From positions 26,402,670 to 26,466,669 of the forward strand of contig CM043872.1 in the NCBI GenBank assembly GCA_023846275.1: a stretch of 64,000 nt of DNA, written 5' to 3'. A model generated the notes under the pieces. The model did no database searches, was not told the DNA's origin, and saw only the letters and a program-made list of their open reading frames with translations. Numbering within the stretch: position 1 is the first letter of the stretch; the number at the start of each line of letters is the position of its first letter. Shown one piece after another: positions 1-12,300 of the stretch. The position numbers and the translations under genes were made by a program. Source of the DNA: Vanilla planifolia (Eukaryota; Streptophyta; Magnoliopsida; Asparagales; Orchidaceae).

Positions 1-2588
1 GAAAACAATAAAAGATGATCAAAGAGAAAATTTTCAAAATAAAGAATATATATAATTTCTAGCATGGCTAGCATACTTATATGTCTTAAGTGTAACTTGG
101 GTGTGCCAAACTCGCCCTTGCAAAGCCCAAATTTTACTTGTGTTTGCTCGCAACAAAATTGGGATGTATTAAGTAAGCTATAGTCTTAGTGAAATTAAAC
201 AAGATTGGTTTAGAGACATTCTTTTAGGACCACACCGCAATAGGATGGAAACTAACCTAAAAATTTCACTTTGTTAACATAATACTTCAATCCTCAAGCA
301 TATCACATCAATCTTCCAAGTTTATCTTCTTGTCTATACATTTAGGATCTAGGTACCATCAAATATTGGGACACTAATTTGATCATCGAGATTGTCATGG
401 ACAAAGTTCCTTGGCATTGATGATGTGACAAGTTTAGCATAAGCTCGTGTCAATAGATCACACGATCAATGCGGATATCTTCTAAGGCTATAAGTGTTCT
501 CTTGGCCACTCGCCAAGTGTTATCCATAGCATTGATTTAAAACAAGCTTCACAGTCCTATGCATATGCAAACTCACAGACAAATGATCCACAAGTAAAAT
601 TCATTTCAAGATAGCTTGCTTTTACCATATCATGTGATCATAAACAAGGCAAACACAACTTTGATTGACTTTGATCCTAAACAATCAAAGTAGAAGGGAT
701 ACAAGACTGAAGCTTGAACTATGAAATTACATGTAATGCAATCTAGATACAATGCAAATTAAATGTAAATGTAATGGTGCAATTTCCTATGCAATCCTAA
801 TTCCAGTACCAAAGCCAACAAAGGGAAATAGAAGTTGTTAAAATTAATTAAATGCACAGAGCTATACAAAGTTCAAACATTTAAAAGTCTACTTAAATCA
901 GATCTGAGATAATTGAGAAACTATAGAGTTATGTCCTATTAAATCTTTCAACAAAATGTATTTCGGAAAGAAAGGCTTTTTAAAGTTGAACAATTTAATC
1001 TTTCAAACCTAATCCAAGATTTTCTATTCACAATTAGACAAAACAATTAGAAGTAATTCACAGCAAACAAAGACTTTAAAGAGAACACAAAGAACCATGG
1101 GGTAGCTAACAACATGCATTTGGCAAAGAAGAGGTAGAAGACAATAGAGGAAGAAGGTGAAGGAATGTTGAAGAAATGGAAGGTAGAACTCCAGGGATTC
1201 TTCCCAATCGAAAAACCAACATACTATGCTTGTAGATTGTTCTCATCTGTAGATTTGCAAGAAAATTTTGAAAAACTAGAAAAATTATAAGTGCTTTCCT
1301 CCCAAGACAATATAAATTAGCAAGTAAAATAAATCAAATAGTCAAAATTGAAATCTGCATATCTAAAAAATTGCGCCTTAAATGTCCGGTTCAATCGATT
1401 TAGGCATTCTGCGAGTCAACTAGCCTCAAAATCGAACAATCTACCAAGGCTATTCGGTTGAAGGGGATCGATCGACACAATGAGTGAAGGGAATTGATCA
1501 GCAGAGCGGTGCCATTTCATGCAAATCTTCCTGTCATTTGATCGCATGGGTCCTCAGCCATTATCTAAGAATAGACTTAGTGAAGGGATTTACCAAATAA
1601 TAGACTTGAACAACCTGAAAAAGAGAAGCCATACCAGTAAAACCAACATGACTAAATACTGAGGTCAAAAACAAATAGTAATAATTGCATTTGAAAAGAA
1701 TTTTTTATTTTTCTTAAGTTATTGTTAAAAAAAAAAAAAGAAATTATGAAAATTGTTTGATAAAAAAAATCATAAAAACAATCTTAGAGCAGCTCCTTGT
1801 GGAAATTCTGTAAAATCTAGATGTTCAATGGGTTGTGCTTCAGATATGTACACCATAGTAAATGAAAGAGTAAAGGTATTAAATTTAATAACATTTTCAA
1901 ATTAAAAAAAAAAAGAAGCTAAATTACAAGGCAAAACACTTAGCAAACTTCACAAAAAATAAGGTTACATAATGGACAACAATTTTATTTTACAAAACAA
2001 AAGAAAAATAAAAATTCATATGAAAAATTTATCTAGCAACACAAACTTAATTATTTGATATCAAAGCATTACATTAGACTTAAACCACCTTTTAGTAATT
2101 GACATAGTTAACAAGTTGCACAACAATTAGGGTTGGCTTGGCAAAATTTTTAAAGAACATTAAACTGATTAATGAACAAGTAGTTTGAAAAATATTGTTT
2201 TAATTACTATTAAAAAAAAACCACGTTTAACAAATTTATTATTGAATATTCTGAAAAAACTAAAATAATTCTTAACATTTTGACAAAAAAAAGTAAATTT
2301 TTTGTTATTTTCAAAGGGCATAATCATCTTTTATGGTCTTCATTTTTTTTAATTTTTTGGTTAAAAAACTGATGCAAAACATTGAGTATAAAACCAAACA
2401 AAGTATACATCTCTAACACATGACATAGCACACAAGTAATGACACAGATGATTAAAATGCCAAGCAATTTGGACAAGAAATAATAAGAATTCGCTTTTAG
2501 TGAAAATGTTTTGGAAGAACAAATAACAAAATAAACAAATAGAGAGAAGAAAACCATTAACAAGAAGAAAAAGTGCTCACCTAAGAAC
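1..2588. other. No supported gene; AT-rich flank
   Basis: I find no convincing coding region on either strand. A GC-richer patch at about 1370-1560 resembles LTR-type sequence but has no definable ends. Poly-A and poly-T runs are frequent from about 1700 to 2350. Confidence 0.5.
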
Positions 2589-2592
2589 TTAC

Positions 2593-2699
2593 AGATCCAT
2601 TCTGTAATATAGCAATGCAGCAGCCAAAAATAGTGCAGCTATATACTTCAACCAGACAGCTTCAAGATAATCCTCCCTTTGATTTCCTTTCCCCAGTTC
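2593..2699 (-). other. Candidate coding exon of unknown gene with membrane segment
   Basis: On the minus strand a stretch reading ELGKGNQRED, then YLEAVWLKYIAALFLAAALL and YYRMD, lies between an acceptor-like ACCACAG and a strong donor GTAAGT. Without splicing the frame stops at 2589-2591. Composition (charged, then about 15 hydrophobic residues, then YYR) looks like protein and not random AT-rich sequence. I do not recognise it. It lies 390 bp past the POLLUX stop, so it could be an exon of a neighbouring minus-strand gene, an alternative POLLUX 3' exon (the exon 12 phase does not fit directly), or chance. Confidence 0.25.
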
Positions 2700-3084
2700 C
2701 TGTGGTTCCAAGTAAACTCTCCTATTTGTGGAGTGACAAGTTTTTGCCAGTATAAAATGGTGAAACAACAAAGAAACATTAAGGGCAAATAAATCTCTAA
2801 ATATGATTGACAACAGCTATTTCCATCTAAATTATCATAGAATTGCAATTAAAAAAGGCAAATATTAAACCATTACAACTGTTCCTCATGGGCAAGTCCT
2901 ATATATTTGTATACAAAGAACAAGATAACATGAGTATCATCCTAAACTGAGTGATATTAAATTGAGATTAGAAATGTATCGGTGACAAAGCAGTTCATAC
3001 ATCATACTTTTAGCGATCAATATAATGGAAATTAACAAAACAGATCTTACCAAGTTTTTGAATTAGTTTTGAATTTAGTAGAAC

Positions 3085-3303
3085 TCAGTCACCTAATGAG
3101 ATCACCACAAAGACATCATCAAGGGACCACTTTCTCCGCTCGATCTTGTGAGGAGGGTTTATTACTGCACGTTCAGCATTTGCAAGACGATAGCCAATTA
3201 CGATTTCCTGCCTCTCCCGGCCCCTGACCATAATTTCAAAGAAACATAGTTCCTCCTGCTCGTATAGATAATATTCTGCTGGTCGAATGCAGAGTTCATT
3301 TCC
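3085..3303 (-). CDS. POLLUX: POLLUX exon 12 and stop codon
   Basis: Residues 957-1028, from GNELCIRPAEYYLYEQEELC through RGRERQEIVIGYRLANAER to WSLDDVFVVISLGD, then TGA at 3085-3087. Acceptor TTATAG. The C-terminus has the family length. A possible donor (TTAG|GTGACT) sits just before the stop and could in principle give an alternative 3' end. Confidence 0.95.
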   Translation of the reverse strand, partial: GNELCIRPAEYYLYEQEELCFFEIMVRGRERQEIVIGYRLANAERAVINPPHKIERRKWSLDDVFVVISLGD

Positions 3304-6300
3304 CTATAAATTGTCATCCAAATAAGAAAGTAGTTGATGATAATTATCAATACAAAGGTCAAAGAGTACGGGAAGAAATTACATTGATCACCAATAGTAG
3401 TATGTATTAGATAACATTGTGACAAATACCATGACAGCAGTAGAGTATTTTATCTAATAAATTGAGGAAGATTTTCCTCTAGGTTTAACTCATAAATAAC
3501 ATTCATGGTGGACAATTAATAGTTGGAAAACTGTTAACAGCTTGAAATAAGGCATCATAGTCCACAAAATCTCAAATGTAACACTAGCCTAGATAAGGAC
3601 ATACAAACCAGCAACTCAATTTTTCTTAAATCTTAATTAAATAGATTATTCAAAAGATTCGTAAAGACTTGATAAAGAATGTCATCATGAGACCACAAAT
3701 CTGAATTGGTTCTCCTTCTAGGCATCAAAATTGGCACTAACTGGAGGTTATTGTTGTTGCTGAACTGGAATCTGCTGCAATGCACATAATGGTTGAACAA
3801 AAGGAATAGTAGATGAGGAACACTAGAGGCAGATTAGGTAGAAAAGGAAGCGGATAAAAAGAAGAAAGGTAACTATTCCAGAATCATGACAAACAGTTGA
3901 AAATGAACTAGATGGTTTTCCAATGACATTTACCATTGCATTTGTGGTTACCAAAAGAACGAAATTAGAAGCAACTTTACAATGCAATGCTTTGAAGTTA
4001 ATAAGTAGCATAAGCACATTTTCACTAGAGTTCATGCATCACATTACACATATATCATCGATAGTTAATTTTTACTCGTACAAAACGTTCTACAAAGAAA
4101 CCCTTCAATGTTTCCAACATGCCATGGAAACACTTCTTTTTTTCTTCACTACAACAAGTTTGTCAACAAGGAATATGGAGAAAGACAAATGAGGATTATA
4201 AAACAACCAAAAAAAAATAGAATTTATGGATAAAGAGCAACGAAGAACACAAGAAAGGAGAATAAATAAAAATAACAAGGAGAAAAACAAAAGAGGACAA
4301 TTGGGAGGATTTATCAAGGGAGAGCCAAATTGTTTATATTTGCTCTATGATATTGAACTTCTACATTCAAAAATTGCTAAAAGCAGTGAAAAGGTTGATT
4401 AGATATCCATGGTGACAATCAAGTTGGAAGACTTTGGGTTTCCTAAATCTAATCATATGAACTTATTTGGTGAAAATCAAGTTGCCATCCACATTACTAT
4501 AATCATATTTTCATGAACAGACTAAAAATATTGACGTTTATCAAATGACCAGAAATGTTGTGCTCCCCAAGATGATTGCAATAACCTCAAGTGGCTAGTT
4601 TGGATCAAGGAGCTAACATCTTCACAAAAGCTTCAAAGGCTCATCTCTTCTAAGATTTTTAACAAATTTAGAGCAAGTTGATATCTATACTCTGGTTTGA
4701 AGAAGTTTTTTAGAATATATAATTTATTTTTCTCACACCCATTCATCTCATGTGCACCTTAACTCCCTAATATGATAAGTGCATTTGATTAAAGGCACAC
4801 ATTTTTACTCCATAGGATGATTTAAAATATTTCTGGGAAGATAAATGTTATAGTTGAAGGCAAGTGAAAAAGATGGGGCATCAATCCTTACTTATTCCTT
4901 CTAAATAAAAACTATAGGAAGACCTGAAGAAGTTTTACCATATTTACCATAGCTTTCACGTAATTGATTGGAAAATGAACTAGAAGGTTTTCTAATGACA
5001 TTTACCATGGCATTGGTGTTCACCAAATGAATGAATTTAGAAACAACATTACAATGCAATGCTTTCAAGTTAATAAGTAGCACAAGCACACCTTCACTAG
5101 AGTTCATGCATCACATTACACATATATAATAGATCGCAGATTTTTACTCATACAAAACATTCTCCAAAGTAACCCCTTCAATGTTTCCTCCATGCCATGG
5201 ACACACTGCTCTTATTCTCTTTGCTACAAGCACTTTATAAACAAGGAAAATGAAGAAAGATAAATGAGGATTATAGAACTCAAAAAAAGTAGAATTTAAA
5301 AGGAGAAACAAAGAAGACCAAAAAAGAAAATAAATAAAAATAACAAAGAATAAAAAAGAAGAGGGCAATCAAAAAGATTTATCAAAGGAAAGCCAAATCG
5401 TTTATATTTGCTCAATGATGATTCGACTTCTACATTCGAATACAATGTTTCTATGATAGAAATTTTGTAAAATGAAAAAACAAGAAAAATTGTTAAAATT
5501 TGTGAAAAAGTTGATCCGACATCTATGGGGACAATCAAGAAGGGAAGACCTTTGGTTTCCTAAATCTAAGCTAATGAACTTACTTGGTGACAATCAAGTC
5601 GCCATCCATATTCTAATAATCATATTTTCATAAACCAACTAATCATATTAAAGTTTATGAAAAGATCAGAGATGTTATGCTCGTAGGAAGATTGCAATAC
5701 CTCATGTGCCTAGTTTTGATCAAGGAGCAATCTAAATCTTCAAAACACTCATCTCTTCCATGATATTTAACAAATTTAGAGCAAGTTGAAATCCATGCTC
5801 TAGCTTGAAGAAGTTTGCTAGAATCGATAATTAATTTATCTCACAACCATTCATCTCGTGCACCATAACTCCTTAATATGATAAACACACTTGATTAAAG
5901 GCACACTTTTTTACTCTATAAGATGACTTAAAATATTTCAAAGGAGATGAATATTATGATTGAAGGCAAGTGAAAAAGATGAGGCATCAATCCTCACTTA
6001 TTCCTTCTAAATGTAAGTTATAAGTTTAACCTAAAGAATTTTTGCCATATTTATCAAGTAATTAATTGGAAAATGAACCAAATGATTTTCTAATGACATT
6101 TACTGTTGCATTTGTGGTTACCAAATGAATGAATTCAGAAATAATTTTGCAATGCAATGCTTTGAAGTTAATAGGTCGCACAATAGAGTTCAAGCATGAT
6201 GTTACACATATAATAGATTGTAGATTCTTAGTCATACAAAATGTTCTCCAAAGAAACCCATTCAATGTTTCCTGCACGCCATGGACACACTTCTCCTTTT

Positions 6301-9300
6301 TCTCTTCCCTACAACCAGTTTGTCAACAAGGAAGATGGAGAAAGATTAATAAGGATTATAGAATAACTCAGAAAGTATAATTTAAGAAAGAAGGGGAAAC
6401 AAAGAACACTAAAAAGTAGAATAAATAAAAATAACATGTGAAAAACAAAAGAGAACAATTAGGACGATTTATAAAGGGAGAGCCAAAATATTGGTCATAT
6501 TTCTAAATCCAAATACTGTTTTCTTGTCCCCCCACTTTCCCATCAAAATCGAAGGATTTCTTTCTTAGAAGTTATAAGGCTAAGAATTCCTCAAAAATAA
6601 AAAATAATTTAAGAAATCAAACCATACACTTTTGCTGAATACTATCCATCAACATCAAGGACAATTATATGGTATGCACACAATGTTGCAATTGAAAAAC
6701 CATTACATGCAAAATCAGTTATGGAAAGTGTCAATCAAACATAAGCAGAATGCTAAACTAAAATTCACCACTTGAGTTTGCAGGGAGTACTACGAAAATA
6801 CTAGCCATTATGGAATATTAAAATAACCAGTTAAAATAAACATAACACTTGGACCATTTGAGCTTCACACATAGAAAGAGAGGGAAAGGGCAAAATTCCA
6901 TAAAAGAACTTCACTACTTGAAGAAAGATCAATAATTATCCTACCAATTTGCAGAAGCTATCAGTGATAAATATACAAATAGGAGTTCAACCTAACGAGA
7001 AATCTATGTTCCAACAAAAACTCTTCAACTCTTATGACTAAAACATCCAACCAGTTGCCTTCTGAATCTCTCTTGGTTGTTTTTAGGATGGTCAACCATT
7101 AAGTATGTTTTCTATCAATAATAGTTAAAAGGTTAACTTTATTGGGAAAAAAGAGATCATTTGGAACTAATGTATGGTATGATTAACATATCAAAATTTG
7201 GGAATATATGTAACGTGACAACAGTGACTAATGTTGAATAAAAAATGAATATATAGACCTAGATTAAAAATAAAAAAAGAATCCAACAAACTATGCTTGT
7301 TTACTCTAAATTGAATACAAATCCTAAACTTAAACCAAAGATTAAATAATGAAAATATTATGATTATGTTACAGACTGGAAATCAACACAAACCCAAGTG
7401 AAATTTATGTGGTATGATTTTCAGAGGAACACCCAAGGATTTTGGTACAGTTTTCAGATCACGTTTGGGAAGAAATATGTGAAGGGTTATGGATGGAGTA
7501 CCTCTTCTGCAAAAAGCTCTTCAAGCACTCGATTAATTTGCTTGTCCTCAGCTACCATGGCTAGTGCCATACTAACCAGCTCATTTGATAAAACATAGTC
7601 ACTTATTCTAGAGACAGATACAAGATTCCTAGTCCTCGAATCCAGAATTTCGCTTATAATAATTGACTTGTCTGAAGCTTGTTGCATCTCTCTGATCCAG
7701 GAGCTATGAGAGAAGCCAGAATATCGAAGATTTGAATTTGCCTCTTTGGAAGGAAGACGTTTTGACTGGAAAATAAAGTATAAGCTATGAGCATTCATAA
7801 AGATTCCATACAACAAAAGAAAAGGCAAACCTATTTGCCCTACATCACTACAATTCATATCGACAAAATGATAAATCCATTCAAATAATAACATTCAAAT
7901 AATAAATCAATCTAAAGATTTTTATGACAAATATGTTTAAAATAGAATAGATAAGAAGATCCACATCATTCAATGGACTCCAATTTTACTCACTCATGCA
8001 TAGCTATGATATCAGGATATGGTGTTACTAATTTGTACAAGGAGAAGAGAATATTATCAAAGAAAACAGAACTTAATATTAAAGTCTTGAAATGCTTGTA
8101 CATTAAGAAAGACTCCAAATTAAAAAGATAGGAAAAAATTATGGCCTTAACATTATTTATAGAAGTAGCATCAAACTTCAAATCTTCCCTTAATTTACTG
8201 CACTCATATTTCAGATAAATACTCAACTTGGCAGTGCATCAAAAGGCAGGTGTCTTAATCAATTCCTCCTTATCTCCTCTTTATCGCAATGGGTCGCACA
8301 ATTTGTGTCCTTGATATTTGCAGTTGTTGTAATCATCGTATCAAAGGCATCCCCCACCAAAAGATCTTCAAGAGATTTTAACTATATCCTATACTCACTA
8401 AGTCTAGTTTAGAACATGTGTGGCACTCTGGAAACAAATTTATCAATTGTCATATATTATAAGAACATAGCACAATTAGTTTAATATGATCGAGGGGATA
8501 TCTTCTCATTAATAATATTAGTTTTTACCGATCATCTGTATTTTATTTTTACTGATCATAAAGCCAATATGATTCTACTTGGTTTTACTTCTAAAATTTA
8601 ACTGAAGCCAAAATTATTTAATCCATCTCGCTCACAAATCTACTATCAAGAGCAAATCTATGATAATTCATATTAAGAGAAAATGAACAAAAGATATTAT
8701 CCCAATTTCTAATTAGAACTAAGAATTTTATTAATTTTTAAACTTGATTCTAATAAATCATCATAAAAAATTTGTATCTCTTTGGGTATCATAATAATGA
8801 TTCACAATTTCTCCATTGTTCATGGAACCAATGAAGAATTTCCTCTTATATTATCTTGGGAGTTATAAATATCAGCCAAGCATATTTCCTCTTAGAATTT
8901 TAAAGTAAATGATAGTGGTCTTGATATAATCCCAATAGTTAATAGAAATTTCAAAATTATTATATGCACACCTTTTTGTATCAAAAGGACTTAGACCCAT
9001 TAACAATAAAAAAATTGATTGATTGCAATTTTACTAAATATAATTAAATTATTATCATGATTTTTGCATTGCTCAATCTTTGCTATTAATTTTCTTCAAA
9101 GAATTTCATTTAATACTTTTGTCCTGATTTATAAGAATAAAAAACATTTATCATGTATCTTTGATTTTAAATGAATTACTTCTCACTTCATGATATTTTA
9201 AATTAATTACAAAGATAATATCTTTGTTCTTTGAAAACATCTGTCAACTCTTGAGTAGCTAGAATTTTTTTTATGTTTCTTGAAATAATTTCTTTCTTAT

Positions 9301-12300
9301 AGAAATTTGAAAGAACAAATCTCCAGTATTTTAGTATCACTCTCATTATTTAGAGCATACAAATAATTTCATTGCATATATAAGGTTCATGATACAATGG
9401 ATGATTGAATCTTACCCTCATCCTCTTCCCCCTTTAAATACATGCCAAATATCTACTTATCATATTATTTCATCTTTTTCATTAATGAAAAATTTCACAT
9501 TGATTATTAAGCAAAAATTGATGAAATAAAAGATTAGAAAAAATAATATTTATCTTTAACATATTAAATATCAAAATCAAAAGCTAATAATTAAGCCTCT
9601 TATTCTAGTAAAAACTTTTGACAACTTTTTGGATCATAGATTTTGCTCTACAATAGTAAATTTTTAATTATTTTTTTATTTAAAAGATCATCTTAAAGCT
9701 TAAATACATTTTCACAATAACAAACAATTTTAAATTATAGACTATCTAAGTTGTACATTATCCAATTTTTTTAAAATAATTTCAAACCAACTCTTCATTT
9801 CCATCACTTTTCTGTTTAAGAGTTCCTTCAAATCCAAAGTTTAATCCAGCTTCTACTATTTTAAATTTATTAGGAACTCACTTACACATAAGTTAAAAAT
9901 TTAATTTGATCTATAATCTTACATCAAGGATATGCATATCATTGTGAAGCTTAGGATTTTTCTTCAATCCTTTGAATAAAATATTTGTCTTGTGAAAGAA
10001 TTTTATAAAAATCAAAAACATGATACACAGATCCAAAAATTCTTTTTAATTGCCTTATACCGAGTATTTTGGTAAGAAATTATGAATTAAATTCAATATT
10101 CTCTGGATAAGTAATATTGTTCTATTAACAACATCATGGCTAAATATCTAACATCAAGTTTTACTAATTCTGTCTTCAAAAGTGATAAAACTAACACATT
10201 TTATGATGAACCACTTAAAGACTTCTAAATGTTTAAAATGTTTAAAATGTTAATTTAGAATATTAAAAAAAAGAATGTCAACGACATAAACAACAATAAA
10301 TTCTAAATATCAAATAAATTATTTTTTTCATTTGACCTTGAAATTCATTAGAAGAATTCTTTAAATTGAATGGTATAACATTCTACTCATAATCTCCAAG
10401 AAGTAACAAAAATATACTTATATCAATCATGTTTTTTAATCTAAAAAAGCCAATATCCATAATTAAAATGAAATTTAAGGAAAATATTGCTTCATTGATC
10501 CTTATTCCTATCTTAAACACTTTTAAAGAAAAAATATGCACAAACTAAGAGTAAGGCAGGCTTGAAAATGTAGAATCTATAACAATAGAAGTTAAAGAAA
10601 ACAAGGTCTATAGACCATCTTAATCCAAATTTTCTAAACAAAAACTCTAATTAAGAATATATATTATTAAAACAAGATTACAACAATAAAAAATCACTCA
10701 CATTGAGAAAACTAGAAGAATTAGATAAGAGGAAAGGATATAGAAAAAATATAAGGAAATTGAGCTTTATTAACAATTACTAGTAATAAATGACTAGAGC
10801 ATATATACAAATATTAGAGAACTTGCCCTCTGGGTTTCTTTTTATATCTTTTTAACAATCCAAGGGACTTGATTTAATCACAATTAGATTCAAATACAAG
10901 ATAAAGAGATAGATCAAGATAAAAATCCCTCAACCAACTCCTCAACATCTTTTTGGATTTATTAGATGAGATTTCTTAGCATTTCAATTTTAAAACCAGA
11001 GCATTAGGTTGATCATTAAGGATGGAAGAAGATAGACATTGGCAAATTGAGAATCTAGAATTAATTCAATGATAAGGTTTGGTTGTACATAAATTATTGC
11101 TAGTTGAATGCATCCAAAAGTAGAGCCTACCTCCGAGATAAGTTTATATATGCTATTTGTCAACTATATGCACTTTAGTTTACTCAAGCATCTGAACTTT
11201 TATGTGTATCATGTTAGATACACTTGCACCAAACCACACTTGAAAGAAACTTTATGCATGTTATTGTTACAAAATCATGCAACATTAAATTATGCATTCC
11301 AAATTGCTAATTGCACACATATAGAATCAATCTATAACCACACTCAATATGCACATTGGAGGACAATAAATCACAAGAAGCACATTGTTTGTGCATTATT
11401 CTTAACCCCAACCTCTACAAATTGTATATCCACAATAGTTGATTTATATGTGCATTATGTCCATAAGAAAGTTTCTAGAAATTCATAGTTTCTTGATGAA
11501 ACATTTTGGTGAACCTAATTTGTTGTTTCCTTTAACTTTCACATAAGTAGAATGCATCTATCATTAAACCTCTGATCATTTATGTAGCCCAAATAAAAAA
11601 TCTCTTTAATTAGAAATTTGATATCTAAATTGTATGAATACTTTATTTAGAGGTTTACTATTAATAACCAGTATTCTAATTTCATCTATTTTAACATCAA
11701 ACATTGTATAATTCTCCAATATCAAAGAAATATTCTAATTCTTTTTTTTAATAAAACATTGTCTTTTTCATACATAATTATATGCATCTTATATTCCCAT
11801 ATCATTTGAAAGAATTCCATAAAAATGTTTTTATCATAAAAATTATAACCAAAAGCAACAAAAACAATATGAACTTTAAAATCCAAATAGCATTAAAAAA
11901 TGGACATCAATTTCTTTTTGAATGGAATAGTTATCTTTTCAATTTGCATCTTTAATTTTATCTAATTCTAACACCTCAAATAGATTAATGAGATCAATTT
12001 TTTCTTCAAAAAATTATTTCATTACATTTCAAATCCATTTTTTTGAAATCATTTAAGATAGCACTTTGGAGGAACTTTAGGACACCTCTAGGGAAATGGA
12101 AGATCAGATATAAATTGAAAAACTATTTAATTTTCAAATTTATTAAAAAAATTCCAGAAGAATGACATTATTTTGTTAAGAAAAAAATTTCTCATGCATT
12201 TGTGACAAATTAATTAAAAAGAATTAGTGTTTCTAGAATTATATTTTGTTATAAATTTTAAACTAAAAGAAATAATGCAACAAGGGAATTATTATTACAA

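Larger units (their letters stand above)
3895..6490 (+). repeat. About 2.5 tandem copies of a 1.08 kb copia-derived unit in POLLUX intron 11
   Basis: The block AAATGAAC...GACATTTACC...CAATGCAATGCTTT...GTTAATA recurs at about 3901, 4973 and 6071, giving periods of 1072 and 1098 bp. Later parts of the unit (AGTTGATATCTATACTCT/AGTTGAAATCCATGCTCT and GAAGGCAAGTGAAAAAGATG) recur between copies 1 and 2. The third copy is cut off near 6490. Copies differ by many substitutions and small indels, so the array is old. Confidence 0.8.

Noticed and set aside
7398..7598. 66-codon plus-strand frame
   Set aside because: Antisense of POLLUX exon 11 and its donor.
11108..11488. 126-codon plus-strand frame
   Set aside because: No recognisable motif, composition follows AT-rich DNA, and it lies opposite the pararetrovirus relic; most likely a chance frame.
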